A stretch of 56,645 bases of DNA from Mycobacterium syngnathidarum (GTDB taxonomy: Bacteria; Actinomycetota; Actinomycetes; Mycobacteriales; Mycobacteriaceae): positions 1 through 56,645 of the forward strand of contig NZ_MLCL01000075.1 of the NCBI RefSeq assembly GCF_001942625.1. Direction: 5' to 3'. This document shows positions 1 through 8,682 of this stretch, in pieces. The position numbers and the translations under genes were made by a program. Position 1 is the first letter of the stretch. Every line of letters begins with the position of its first letter. The notes under the pieces were generated by a model. It ran no database searches and had not been told where the DNA came from. It saw only the letters and a list, made by a program, of their open reading frames with translations.

Positions 1-388
1 CGTCTTCGTCGGTGGTGAACGGGATCATGGTGAGTTCGACGTCCATGCCGAATTGCAGTTTCGTCGGATCGTTTTCGGTGAGTCGGCCTTCGACGCGGAT
101 GACGGGGCCGGTGTCGTCGGTGAGTTCGACCAGGCCGACGCCGAAGGGCACGAAGTTCTTTCCGGTGGGGCCTTTGTAGGGGGCGCCGGGTGGGAAGCCC
201 TGGGTGGTCCAGGCGATGACGGTGCCGCGGCGGGGGAGCTGTATTTCTGAGGTCTTGGCGCTGCTGCATCGAGGGCAGCGAGCCTGGGCCGGGAAGGCGG
301 TGGCCGCGCAGTCGGTGCAGCGGCTGCCGATCAGTTGCGGTTCGGTGTCGGGCCAGGTCGAGATCTCTGGCGCAAGGGCCTTCTGCAT
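1..388 (-). CDS. DUF35 Zn-ribbon/OB-fold protein (3' end cut by window edge)
   Basis: Reading from ATG 388-386 gives 129 codons that run off the window start, so the C-terminus is missing. The N-terminus has a zinc-ribbon pattern, two CxxC pairs (SRCTDC, then ARCPRC about 14 residues on), followed by an OB-fold-like stretch with PFGVGLVEL. This is the layout of the rubredoxin-like/OB-fold DUF35 family. Family members act as small partners of thiolase-like lipid-transfer proteins (Ltp) or MaoC-type hydratases, for example in side-chain retro-aldol cleavage of steroid CoA esters. A partner gene would be expected beyond the left edge. It is divergent from the molybdopterin oxidoreductase and shares its operator at 428-444, which places it in the same regulon. 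Confidence 0.85.
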   Translation of the reverse strand, partial: MQKALAPEISTWPDTEPQLIGSRCTDCAATAFPAQARCPRCSSAKTSEIQLPRRGTVIAWTTQGFPPGAPYKGPTGKNFVPFGVGLVELTDDTGPVIRVEGRLTENDPTKLQFGMDVELTMIPFTTDED

Positions 389-427
389 GCGTCCGATTCC
401 TCCGTGTTCGGCCGAAAATGTCCAGCA

Positions 428-444
428 ACTGTAACTCTTACAGT
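428..444. promoter_or_regulatory. Regulon operator 1, ACTGTAA-ctc-TTACAGT
   Basis: A perfect 7-3-7 inverted repeat lies between the divergent DUF35 gene (start 388) and the oxidoreductase (start 457). Nine further copies or variants occur to position 28790. The palindrome and size fit a TetR-family operator. The downstream GTG starts only 12 bp after it, so the transcript may be leaderless or nearly so. Confidence 0.8.
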
Positions 445-456
445 AACGTAGTCCAA

Positions 457-2640
457 GTGAGCGAGCGTGGGGCCGAGTCCAAGGTGACGTTCTGCCGGAT
501 CTGCGAGCCGCTGTGCGGCATGATCGCCACGGTCGAGGGCGGCAAGCTCACGGCACTGCGGCCGGACAAAGACCACCCGCTGTCGGCCGGATTCGCCTGC
601 CAGAAAGGCATCGCGTTCACCGAGGTCGTCAACGACCCGGACCGGGTCACCACACCGTTGAAGCGCACAGCGGACGGTTTCGAACCCGTGAGCTGGGACG
701 CGGCGCTCGACGACATCGCCGCCCGGCTCACCGAAATCCACGGCCGCCACGGATCGGGTGCGCTGGCGTGGTACATGGGCAACCCCGCGGCCTTCAGCTA
801 TTCGCACCTGTTCGCCGCGATGGCGTTCGCCAAGGGCATCGGCGGCGACAGTCATTTCTTCAGTTCGTCTACCCAGGACACCAGCAGCCGACTACTGGCC
901 AACCAGTTTCTCTACGGCGCTCCGTTCCCGGTACCCATCCCAGATTTGATGCGTACCGATCTGCTCGTCGTGTTCGGCGCGAATCCCGTGGTGTCCCACG
1001 GCAGCTTCCTGACCGCCCCTCGGATCAAGGACCGCATGCACGACATCGTCAAGCGCGGTGGGCGGGTCGTGGTGGTGGATCCGCGGCGCAGCGAGACGGC
1101 CGCCCAGTTCGAGTGGCTGGGCATCACCCCGGATGCCGATGCGTACCTGCTCCTGTCGATCCTGCAGGTGCTGTTCGCCGAGGGGCTCGTCAGCGCCAGG
1201 GCCGAGGTGCAGGCTGACGGATTGGGTTGGTTGCGAGCACAATCCGCGAGTTTCAGCCCGGAGGCCACCCACCGGCATACGGGAATCGAGCCGGACACGG
1301 TCCGGACGTTGGCCCGCGATCTGGCCGCCACCGAACGAGCCGCGGTCTACGGTCGGCTGGGTACGTGCGTCGGCCGCAACGGTACCTTGACCACCTACCT
1401 GCTGGACGCGGTCAACCTCGTCGCGGGCAATCTGGATACCCCGGGCGGCAGTGTGTTCAGCACCCTGGGCATCCCCGGCCAGAAGTGGGGTTCGCTGGCG
1501 ATGGGCGCTTCCCTGCGTCGCAGTTATCGGACCAAGCGAACGCGGGTCGGAGACCTCCCGTTGGTCATCGGGGCCGAACCTGCCGCATTCATGGCCAAGG
1601 AGATCACCACGCCGGGCCTGCGGCAGGTCAAGGCGATGTTCGTCGGTGCGGGCAATCCGGTGCTGTCGGTCCCCAACGGTGCCGAGTTGGAACAAGCGCT
1701 GGATGCGACCGATCTGTCGGTGGGTCTGGACCTCTACGTCAACGAGACCACCGCGCACTGCGATTATGTGTTGCCCGTGACGACGATGTACGAACGGGAT
1801 GACTTCGCCGTCACGTTCCAGATGTTTCAAGCGACGCCGTTCCGTCAGGCCACCGACGCCCTGGTGGCGCCGCGCGGCCAGGCTCGCACCGAATGGGACA
1901 TCATCGTCGATCTGATCAGCCGGACGCAGGTGCGGACACCGGTATTCGTCGCGCTCCGGCTGGCGGCCAAGCGGGCGGCGCGACGGGGAAAGCGGCTGAG
2001 CCCACGGCCGATGATCGACATGATGATCCGGATGGCCGACGGCGGTGACCGTTTCGGGCTGCGCCGTGGCGGGTTGACGTTCCGTCGCCTGGCCGAACAG
2101 CATCCGCACGGTGTCGTGGTGGCGCCGAACATTCGCACCGGGGTGCTGGGCGAGGTCGTGGTGTATCCGAAGGGCCGGATACGGCTCGAGCATGAGGACA
2201 TCGCGTCAGAAATCGGCGCGTTGTCGGGACGGGCCGAGCCGGACGGCTATCCGCTGCGCATGATCGGCATGCGGGAACCGCGCTCGGAGAACTCCTGGCT
2301 GCACAATTCACCGTTGCTCATGCGTGGCAACAGGATTCAACGTGCGTTGATGCATACCGAGGATGCTGCGATGCGTCACCTCGCAGAGGGTGACGCCGTG
2401 CGCGTGCGGTCGCCGTACGGCCAGATCGAGATTTCGCTGTCGCTCACCGACGACATCGTGCGGGGAACGGTCGCGATACCTCACGGGTGGGGGCACAAGG
2501 GGAGTGGGCGCTGGCGGATCGCCAACCAGGCGGGCGGGGCCAACGTCAACCAGTTGATGTCGAGTGATCCCGCCGACGTGGAAGCGCTGGCCGGCATGTC
2601 TTGGCTCACCGGCGTGCCCGTGCAGGTGGAACCCCGCTGA
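457..2640 (+). CDS. Molybdopterin-dependent oxidoreductase (formate dehydrogenase/BisC-like), 727 aa
   Basis: The N-terminus carries the [4Fe-4S] motif of the molybdopterin oxidoreductase family: CxxC and a third Cys in CRICEPLC, then the fourth in ACQKG about 27 residues later. Molybdopterin-binding segments follow, and a C-terminal dinucleotide-binding domain ends near LTGVPVQV. No twin-arginine signal is seen, so it should be cytoplasmic. I prefer GTG 457 to the in-frame ATG 418, because the ATG start would place the palindromic operator 428-444 inside the coding sequence. Homology starts at SKVTFCR, after both. The substrate is unknown: the family covers formate, S/N-oxide and hydroxylation chemistry. 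The next gene, an aldehyde dehydrogenase, starts 32 bp downstream behind its own operator. Confidence 0.88.
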   Translation: MSERGAESKVTFCRICEPLCGMIATVEGGKLTALRPDKDHPLSAGFACQKGIAFTEVVNDPDRVTTPLKRTADGFEPVSWDAALDDIAARLTEIHGRHGSGALAWYMGNPAAFSYSHLFAAMAFAKGIGGDSHFFSSSTQDTSSRLLANQFLYGAPFPVPIPDLMRTDLLVVFGANPVVSHGSFLTAPRIKDRMHDIVKRGGRVVVVDPRRSETAAQFEWLGITPDADAYLLLSILQVLFAEGLVSARAEVQADGLGWLRAQSASFSPEATHRHTGIEPDTVRTLARDLAATERAAVYGRLGTCVGRNGTLTTYLLDAVNLVAGNLDTPGGSVFSTLGIPGQKWGSLAMGASLRRSYRTKRTRVGDLPLVIGAEPAAFMAKEITTPGLRQVKAMFVGAGNPVLSVPNGAELEQALDATDLSVGLDLYVNETTAHCDYVLPVTTMYERDDFAVTFQMFQATPFRQATDALVAPRGQARTEWDIIVDLISRTQVRTPVFVALRLAAKRAARRGKRLSPRPMIDMMIRMADGGDRFGLRRGGLTFRRLAEQHPHGVVVAPNIRTGVLGEVVVYPKGRIRLEHEDIASEIGALSGRAEPDGYPLRMIGMREPRSENSWLHNSPLLMRGNRIQRALMHTEDAAMRHLAEGDAVRVRSPYGQIEISLSLTDDIVRGTVAIPHGWGHKGSGRWRIANQAGGANVNQLMSSDPADVEALAGMSWLTGVPVQVEPR

Positions 2641-2647
2641 TCAATAT

Positions 2648-2664
2648 ACTGTAAGTGTTACAGT
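2648..2664. promoter_or_regulatory. Regulon operator 2, ACTGTAA-gtg-TTACAGT
   Basis: A perfect copy of the 17-bp palindrome lies in the 31-bp gap between the oxidoreductase stop and the aldehyde dehydrogenase GTG at 2672. Its presence so near the start supports 2672 as the initiation codon and a leaderless or very short leader transcript. Confidence 0.8.
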
Positions 2665-2671
2665 TGGTCGC

Positions 2672-4207
2672 GTGAGTGAAGTCGCGGACCAGGCCGTCAC
2701 CAGTGTGGACATCGGGCGCCGTGCCGCGGCCCGAGCCGAGAAGCGCATGCTCATCGACGGCAAGTTGGTGGCCGCGGCGTCCGGCGCCGAATTCGACAAC
2801 GTCAGCCCGGCCACGGGCCTGATTCTCGGGTCGGCCGCAGCAGCGGGTGTACACGACATGGATGCCGCGATCGCCGCGGCTCGGCATGCGTTCGACGACT
2901 CGGACTGGAGCACCAACCGCACCTTACGCAAGCGCGTGCTGGCCCAGCTGCAGGACGCCGCCGAGGCCGAAAAAGACGATCTGCGTGAGGAACTGATTGC
3001 CGAGGTGGGCTGTCCGGCGATGACGACCGAGAATGCCCAGCTGGACTGGCCACTGGTCGAGGCGTTGCGCTATCCGGCCCGCTTGATCGACGAATTCGAA
3101 TGGGAACGCACCCTCGACGGCGGCGGCCTGTTCGGCGAACGCAACGCCCGTACCGTCGTCAAGGAAGCAGTCGGTGTGGTCGCGGCGATCACCCCGTCGA
3201 ACTTCCCGATCGAGGTAATCCTCAACAAACTCGGGCCGGCGTTGGCCGCCGGCAATACCGTTGTCCTCAAACCGGATCCGAACACACCGTGGAATGCCAC
3301 CCGGCTGGGCAGGCTGATCGCCGAACGCACCGACATGCCGCCGGGCGTCGTCAACGTGGTGCCGACTCCGTCCAACGAGGTGGCCGGGCAGTTGGGCACC
3401 GACCCTCGGGTCGACATGGTGTCGTTCACCGGGTCGACGGCCGTCGGCCGGCATCTGATGCGGGTCGGCGCCGACACCATGAAGCGCACGTTCCTCGAAC
3501 TCGGCGGCAAGTCGGCGATGATCGTGCTCGACGACGCCAAACCCGGCCACATCATCCCCGGTGCGATCGGGGCGTGCGTGCACGCCGGGCAGGCCTGTGC
3601 GGCCAACACCCGGATGCTGGTGCACCGCAGCCTGTTCGACGAGGCGGTCGCCAATGTGACGATGGCGTTCGGTGCGGTGCCGGTGGGCGATCCGGCATTG
3701 CCGACCACCCTGGTCGGGCCACTGATCAGTGCGGCGCAGAAGCACCGTGTGCTCGAGGCGATCGAGGGTGCCCGCCGAGACGGCGCCGACATCGCGGTGG
3801 GCGGCGGCGCGCCCGACGGGCTGCCTGCGCACCTGGCCGACGGACACTTCGTCGCACCCACCGTCATCGTCGGGGCAGATCCCGGATCGGCGATCGCCCA
3901 GGACGAGGTGTTCGGACCGGTGCTGGTGATGCTGCCGTTCGACGATGACGACGAGGCGGTGCGAATCGCCAACGACAGTGCGTTTGGGTTGGCCGGGGCG
4001 GTGATGTCGGCATCATCCGAGCGGGCGATGGCGATCGCGCGGCGCATTCGCACCGGAGCCATCGGCGTCAACGGCGGTATGTACTACGGGGCCGATGCCC
4101 CGTTCGGCGGGTACAAGAACAGCGGTCTCGGAAGACAGTGCGGGATCGAAGGGTTCGCGCAGTACACCGAGACCAAGACCATCGGCTGGCGGAGGCCGCG
4201 GCAGTAG
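2672..4207 (+). CDS. NAD(P)-dependent aldehyde dehydrogenase, 511 aa
   Basis: A full-length ALDH superfamily protein. Visible motifs are the NAD-binding FTGSTAVGRHLM, the general-base Glu in LELGGKSAMIVL, the nucleophile Cys in HAGQACAANTR, and EVFGPVLVMLPF near the C-terminus. It should oxidise an aldehyde to the acid in the cytoplasm. GTG 2672 directly after operator 2 is chosen; longer in-frame starts back to 2564 would overlap the upstream gene and the operator. A second ALDH is encoded at 7198-8682, so the regulon makes two different aldehyde-oxidising enzymes. The substrate cannot be told from sequence. Confidence 0.92.
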   Translation: MSEVADQAVTSVDIGRRAAARAEKRMLIDGKLVAAASGAEFDNVSPATGLILGSAAAAGVHDMDAAIAAARHAFDDSDWSTNRTLRKRVLAQLQDAAEAEKDDLREELIAEVGCPAMTTENAQLDWPLVEALRYPARLIDEFEWERTLDGGGLFGERNARTVVKEAVGVVAAITPSNFPIEVILNKLGPALAAGNTVVLKPDPNTPWNATRLGRLIAERTDMPPGVVNVVPTPSNEVAGQLGTDPRVDMVSFTGSTAVGRHLMRVGADTMKRTFLELGGKSAMIVLDDAKPGHIIPGAIGACVHAGQACAANTRMLVHRSLFDEAVANVTMAFGAVPVGDPALPTTLVGPLISAAQKHRVLEAIEGARRDGADIAVGGGAPDGLPAHLADGHFVAPTVIVGADPGSAIAQDEVFGPVLVMLPFDDDDEAVRIANDSAFGLAGAVMSASSERAMAIARRIRTGAIGVNGGMYYGADAPFGGYKNSGLGRQCGIEGFAQYTETKTIGWRRPRQ

Positions 4208-4239
4208 CTTTCCCCTTGCGTCTGCTCGGCGGAGGGAAG

Positions 4240-4944
4240 TTACCCCTGGATGGCGGCGTGACTCAACGCCTCGGCGCGGTCGAGGATGCTGGCGAGGATG
4301 TGGTCGAAGTTGCCGTCATCGGCCATGCCGATGCGATAGCCGCGCCCGGGGATCGAGGCGATCAGCGGCATCGCCTCGGCGTCGATCACCTGTTCCCAGT
4401 ACTCGCGGGGGAACTGTCGTTCGGCGGTGCGGTTCTGTAAGCGTTGCAGCACAGCGGAACTGCGCACGAGCACCGAGATGGCCGTATAGGTGTCGAAGGC
4501 CTGCTTGGGGGTGAGCCCGGCCGCCACCAGTGCGGCGACTGGTTGCTCGATCTTCTCCAGCGCGGTGCGTGACGCCGGTACGCCTCGGGTGCCGCGGATG
4601 AGGATGAGATCGCACATGATCGGGTTCGAGTTGAACATCTCACGCATGCGATGGGCGTGTGCGTGCAGAGACTCTCGCCAGGTACCGGCCGCGATAGACG
4701 ACACGCTGAGGTCGTAATCGAGCAGGACACGATCGGTCATCGCATCGAGCAAGTCGTCCTTGCGACGGAAATACCAGTAGATGCTCGTCACGCCGACATC
4801 GAGATGACGGGCCAACTGCGGCATGCTCAGGTTGTCGACCGATACCTGGCCAGCGAGTTCGAATGCACCGCGCAGGATTTCGTCGATGCTGATCGACCCG
4901 CGTTCGCGACGTTGGCGACCGTTGGTGTTCGCGGGCCTGGCCAT
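4240..4944 (-). CDS. TetR-family regulator, candidate regulator of the cluster
   Basis: The 234-residue protein has an N-terminal TetR helix-turn-helix at about residues 20-65 (LSMPQLARHLDVGVTSIYWY, then FRRKDDLLDAM) and an all-helical ligand domain. It lies 11 bp downstream of a P450 gene on the same strand, so the two are probably co-transcribed from operator 3 (6222-6238). It is the only TetR gene embedded among the operator-bearing units without a different palindrome of its own. I therefore infer that it binds ACTGTAA-N3-TTACAGT and controls the region. This is inference, since no binding data can be read from sequence. It is convergent with the upstream ALDH (33-bp gap). Confidence 0.88.
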   Translation of the reverse strand: MARPANTNGRQRRERGSISIDEILRGAFELAGQVSVDNLSMPQLARHLDVGVTSIYWYFRRKDDLLDAMTDRVLLDYDLSVSSIAAGTWRESLHAHAHRMREMFNSNPIMCDLILIRGTRGVPASRTALEKIEQPVAALVAAGLTPKQAFDTYTAISVLVRSSAVLQRLQNRTAERQFPREYWEQVIDAEAMPLIASIPGRGYRIGMADDGNFDHILASILDRAEALSHAAIQG

Positions 4945-4955
4945 TGCTTCGTCCT

Positions 4956-6176
4956 TCAGCGGCTCGGGTCGAACGTGACGGGAATGGCGGTGGGGGAGCG
5001 GAACGGCTGGCCGAAGATGTGCGGGTCCTCGTCGGTGATCAGGTGGAGGTTGCGCACCCGGGACAACAAACTCTCCACGGCCACCCGGGTTTCCATGCGC
5101 GCCAGGTGTAACCCCATGCAGGTGTGCTCACCGGCGGCAAAGGTGATGTGCGGCACTCGCTTCCGAAAGATGTCGAACTCTTCGGCCCGTTCCCAGCGGG
5201 CCTCGTCCCGGTTGGCCGAGCCCATGCAGACATCGATCACCGCGCCTGCGGGCAGCGTGACGCCGCCGAGTTCGGTGTCCTGGGTGGTCGAGCGCTGCAC
5301 GGTGGTGAGTGGTGTTTCGTAACGCAGCCCTTCTTCGATGGCTGGGCCGATCAACTCATGGTCTTCTTGTACCGCAGCGAGTTGCTCGGGGTGAGTGAGC
5401 AGTAGGTACAGCAGATTTCCCGAAGACCGGTAGGTGGTCTCCAGCCCCGCCGGCAAGAGCAATCGAAGGAACGAATAGATCGCCTCGTCCGTGAGCTTCT
5501 CACCGTCGATCTCCGCGGTGACGAGGTCGCCGATGATGTCCTCGGTCGGCTTGCACCGGCGCAGCTCGATCTGTCCGAGGAAGTAGTCCTTGAGGGCGGC
5601 GGAAGCTTCGAAGGCGCGTTTGTACTTGACGGTGTAGCTGATCAGCTCGACCGCGCGCTGCCGAAACCAGGGCAGGTCTTCTTCGGGAAGTCCGAGCAGC
5701 TTCGAGATCACTCGGGTGGGGAACTCGAACGTGAAGTCGCGTACCAGATCAGCGGTGCCGGTGTCGATGAACTCGTCGACGAGCGCCTCACAGATCGGCC
5801 GGACGATCTCGGGTTCCCAGCGCTGGAGCGAGCGTGACTTGAACGCGGCCGAGACCAGGTTCCGGTGGTCGCGGTGGGTCTTGCCCTCCATGGCCAGGAT
5901 GCTGGGACCGATGAACAGCCCGATCGTGTTGTCATAGATTCTCGAATTGAACGACTTGCTATCCCGGAACACGGTGTTGACAGCGTCGAAGGACACCGCG
6001 GCGTATTGGTGTTCGGGCAGTAGCGATTCCGGTGTCTTGGACCAATCCATCACCGAGCCGCGGAAGACGCCATGCTTGGACCGGTGCCGCGCGAAGATCG
6101 GGTACGGATCGCGCAGCAGGGTGGCCCTGTCGACAACAGCTTCGTCGACGACCAGTCCCTGAACGTCACTCTCCAT
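4956..6176 (-). CDS. Cytochrome P450, 406 aa
   Basis: A class I soluble bacterial P450. It has the I-helix oxygen motif PAGLETT, the ExxR motif in EEGLRYE, and the heme loop FAAGEHTCMG with the axial Cys near residue 353. There is no membrane anchor, so it would need a ferredoxin and reductase, and none is encoded in this window. ATG 6176 is preceded by operator 3 about 45 bp upstream. It is followed by the TetR gene with an 11-bp gap. Its likely role is initial hydroxylation of the cluster's substrate; the CYP family was not assigned. Confidence 0.92.
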   Translation of the reverse strand: MESDVQGLVVDEAVVDRATLLRDPYPIFARHRSKHGVFRGSVMDWSKTPESLLPEHQYAAVSFDAVNTVFRDSKSFNSRIYDNTIGLFIGPSILAMEGKTHRDHRNLVSAAFKSRSLQRWEPEIVRPICEALVDEFIDTGTADLVRDFTFEFPTRVISKLLGLPEEDLPWFRQRAVELISYTVKYKRAFEASAALKDYFLGQIELRRCKPTEDIIGDLVTAEIDGEKLTDEAIYSFLRLLLPAGLETTYRSSGNLLYLLLTHPEQLAAVQEDHELIGPAIEEGLRYETPLTTVQRSTTQDTELGGVTLPAGAVIDVCMGSANRDEARWERAEEFDIFRKRVPHITFAAGEHTCMGLHLARMETRVAVESLLSRVRNLHLITDEDPHIFGQPFRSPTAIPVTFDPSR

Positions 6177-6221
6177 TACTCACCCCATGGTCGGAACGCT
6201 GCCAGCTTGCCGATGCATATT

Positions 6222-6238
6222 ACGGTAAACCATACAGT
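6222..6238. promoter_or_regulatory. Regulon operator 3, ACGGTAA-acc-ATACAGT
   Basis: A 12/14 match to the operator half-sites, upstream of the P450-TetR pair on the minus strand. The symmetry extends outward (TTAC on the left, GTAA on the right), giving a 21-bp imperfect palindrome at 6220-6240. Confidence 0.7.
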
Positions 6239-6255
6239 AATGAAGTCGGCGCGGT

Positions 6256-7041
6256 TCAGAGCGAGATCGGGGCCCCGTTGCTCATCGATGCGATGAAGCC
6301 GGCATCGACCTGGATGTCCTGGCCGTTGATCCAGCGCGCCGCGGGGGAGGCCAGGAAGGCGATCAGCGGGACCACGTCGTCGACGGTGGCATGCCGGCCG
6401 ACAGTGGCCCGCACCATGTCCAGGACGTCCTTGCCCATCGTTTGTTCGAAGTCGGTGAGGATCGGAGTCTCGACCGGGCCCGGGCTGACGGTGTTGACCC
6501 GCACCCCGTACTTGCTCCAGGCCGGCCCAGCGATCCGCTTGACGTACAGGATCGCGGCCTGCTTGGAGGTGGTGTAAACGGGGAAATCCGGGTCCTGCCC
6601 CGCCTGCCACCGTTCCACCGCGGCTCCGTCGGCGAGTTCGAGGAGTCCGTCGAGGATGTCGATGCGCTGTTGCCAGCCGAGGGCCGCGGTAGAGGCCACC
6701 GTGACGATCGAACCGCCGTGCCGTAGCAGTGGCAGCATGCCTTCGGTCATCAGTCGCATGCCGAGGTAGTTGACCTTGAGGACGTCGGCAGCCGGCGCGG
6801 TGCCCGGGACCCCGGCCACATGGGCGAGCATGTCCCAGCCGTCGCCGATTTCCCCGAGGAGCCGGGTGATGTCGGTGGCGTCCCGCAGATCGCAGGTGGC
6901 GTGCTCCGACGCAGGGGTGTCACCGGGCCGCACGTCGACCGCGAGCACGTGGTCGCCACGCTCGAAGAAGTGCGCTGCGGTGGCGGCTCCGATCCCGGAG
7001 CCGGCCCCGACGACGACGATCCTGCGTGCGCTTTCCGACAT
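6256..7041 (-). CDS. Short-chain dehydrogenase/reductase, 261 aa
   Basis: A classical SDR with an N-terminal Rossmann motif GAGSGIGAAT (residues about 10-19), the catalytic YTTSK tetrad segment, and a C-terminal ending typical of classical SDRs (INGQDIQVDAGF). It should interconvert an alcohol and a ketone using NAD(H) or NADP(H). ATG 7041 is chosen because it follows an AGG-containing ribosome site and starts directly before the Rossmann fold. The longer reading to 7089 would cover operator 4. It lies upstream of the P450 on the same strand but is separated from it by operator 3. Confidence 0.92.
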   Translation of the reverse strand: MSESARRIVVVGAGSGIGAATAAHFFERGDHVLAVDVRPGDTPASEHATCDLRDATDITRLLGEIGDGWDMLAHVAGVPGTAPAADVLKVNYLGMRLMTEGMLPLLRHGGSIVTVASTAALGWQQRIDILDGLLELADGAAVERWQAGQDPDFPVYTTSKQAAILYVKRIAGPAWSKYGVRVNTVSPGPVETPILTDFEQTMGKDVLDMVRATVGRHATVDDVVPLIAFLASPAARWINGQDIQVDAGFIASMSNGAPISL

Positions 7042-7066
7042 GCGGCGACCTTTCACTGAATGAACG

Positions 7067-7083
7067 ACAGTAAGGATGACTGT
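7067..7083. promoter_or_regulatory. Regulon operator 4, ACAGTAA-gga-TGACTGT
   Basis: Outer arms ACAGT and ACTGT are perfectly symmetrical, with 7-3-7 spacing as in the other sites. It lies 25 bp upstream of the SDR start, in the divergent region shared with the ALDH at 7198. Confidence 0.6.
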
Positions 7084-7134
7084 AAACAATTCGACTCAGC
7101 CGGACAATCGGCTCCCGCCTGCTGGGCGAGTGCT

Positions 7135-7151
7135 ACCGTTAGCCTTACCGG
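7135..7151. promoter_or_regulatory. Regulon operator 5 (weak), ACCGTTA-gcc-TTACCGG
   Basis: It keeps 10 of 14 half-site bases at the same 7-3-7 spacing and lies 46 bp upstream of the aldehyde dehydrogenase ATG. It is the weakest of the ten sites together with 12102-12118. Confidence 0.4.
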
Positions 7152-7197
7152 AGGGCCTTCAAATAGTGCGATGCATGCTGGTGAGGAGACGGATTCG

Positions 7198-8682
7198 ATG
7201 AGCGCGGTCGAGGAGTGTGCGGCGATACAGCTGCGCGGGGGCTTGGGTGAGTCGCTGGCCGCTCAGCGCCGGTCGTTCATCGCCGACGGCCCACCGGAGG
7301 CCGCCTTGCGCCGCAACCGCATCGACCGCCTACTCGCGATGGTGTTGGACAACTCGGAGGATTTCGTGTCCGCCACCGCGGCCGACTACGGATCCCGGTC
7401 GCGCTCGGCAGCCTTTTTCGCTGAAATCCTCGGCATGCTCTCGGTCATCGAGCACACCAGAGCCAATGTGCCGCAATGGATGCGGGCGACCAAGCTGATG
7501 CGCGCCGCTCGCTTCGCCGGATTGCGTGCCGAGGTGTTGCCCAGCCCTCTCGGCGTGGTCGGCGTGATCGGCCCGTGGAACTTTCCCGTCCAGTTGACGG
7601 TGCTGCCCGCGGCAGCAGCGTTCGCCGCGGGCAATCGGGTGATGATCAAGATGTCGGAGGTCACCCCACGCACTGCCGAGCTGATGGCGGCGATCGCGCC
7701 GAAGTACTTCGACGCGACAGAGTTGCAGGTGGTGACCGGTGGGCGGGACGTGGCCGCCGCGTTCGCGGGCCTCCCGTTCGATCACCTGTTTTTCACCGGA
7801 TCTCCCTCGATCGGAGCGCTGGTGGCGCGGGCGGCCTCGGACAATCTGGTCCCGGTCACGCTGGAGTTGGGTGGCAAAAACCCGGTAGTCGTGGCCCCCG
7901 GTGCCGACATCGAACGCGCAGCGAGCCGAATTACCCAGGGCCGCATGGTCAATGGCGGCCAGGTGTGCGTGTGCCCCGACTATGTCTTCGTACCGGATGC
8001 GCAAGTGGACCGGTTCGTCGCGGTGGCGCGCCAGACTCTCAGCTCGTTGTTTCCCAGCATCGTCGGAAACCCCGATTACTGCTCTTCGGTGAACCAGGCC
8101 AATTTCGATCGGGTGGTCGGCCTCATCGCCGATGCGCGGGCACAGGGTGCCCGCATCGATTCGGTTGTACCGGCGGGGGAGGTGCTGCCGGATCCGGCGA
8201 GCCGCAAGATCGCGCCGACCATCGTGCGCGACGTCGACGACCGGATGCGGATCGCGACGGAAGAGGTCTTCGGACCAGTGTTGGTGGTCCGTGGCTATTC
8301 GCGCCTCACCGAGGCAATCGACCACATCAACGCCCACCCCTCACCGCTGGTGGCGTACTGGTTCGGCCCCGACAACGCTGACTTCCGGCACTTCGTCAGC
8401 CACACGCGCAGTGGTGGGGTGGCCCGCAATGACTTTGCCGCGCACATGATCCCCTCGAGCGCGCCGTTCGGCGGAGTGGGCCGCAGTGGGATGGGCGCTT
8501 ATCACGGCAAAGCCGGCTTCGATGCGTTCAGCCACTACCGAACCGTGGTCGGCAGCGACCTGCCCTTCACGGTCACCGGGCAGGCGGCCCGCCCGTTCTC
8601 CGGTTCGATGCGGGTCAGCGCCGGCCTCAGCTTGCGACGAGCTCGCAAGCGGACCACCGCACGGCTCAAGAAGTTTCGCTGA
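7198..8682 (+). CDS. Aldehyde dehydrogenase (coniferyl-aldehyde-dehydrogenase-like), 494 aa
   Basis: An ALDH superfamily enzyme with GVIGPWNFPVQL, FTGSPSIGALV, the general base in ELGGKNPVVV and the nucleophile Cys in NGGQVCVCPDY. The short VPQWM linker and the C-terminal SGGVARNDFAAH pattern resemble the coniferyl/fatty aldehyde dehydrogenase branch rather than that of the ALDH at 2672. ATG 7198 follows a GAGGAG ribosome site; upstream in-frame starts have none. Its last 17 bases overlap the 3' end of the convergent acyl-CoA synthetase gene. The C-terminal tail is rich in Arg/Lys. Confidence 0.9.
   Translation: MSAVEECAAIQLRGGLGESLAAQRRSFIADGPPEAALRRNRIDRLLAMVLDNSEDFVSATAADYGSRSRSAAFFAEILGMLSVIEHTRANVPQWMRATKLMRAARFAGLRAEVLPSPLGVVGVIGPWNFPVQLTVLPAAAAFAAGNRVMIKMSEVTPRTAELMAAIAPKYFDATELQVVTGGRDVAAAFAGLPFDHLFFTGSPSIGALVARAASDNLVPVTLELGGKNPVVVAPGADIERAASRITQGRMVNGGQVCVCPDYVFVPDAQVDRFVAVARQTLSSLFPSIVGNPDYCSSVNQANFDRVVGLIADARAQGARIDSVVPAGEVLPDPASRKIAPTIVRDVDDRMRIATEEVFGPVLVVRGYSRLTEAIDHINAHPSPLVAYWFGPDNADFRHFVSHTRSGGVARNDFAAHMIPSSAPFGGVGRSGMGAYHGKAGFDAFSHYRTVVGSDLPFTVTGQAARPFSGSMRVSAGLSLRRARKRTTARLKKFR

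Noticed and set aside
892..2193. 433-codon open frame on the minus strand inside the molybdopterin oxidoreductase gene
   Set aside because: It is antisense to a gene with clear domain motifs and has no recognisable domain. High GC creates such frames; the same applies to 2924-3847, 7330-8337, 21839-23356 and 54446-55759.
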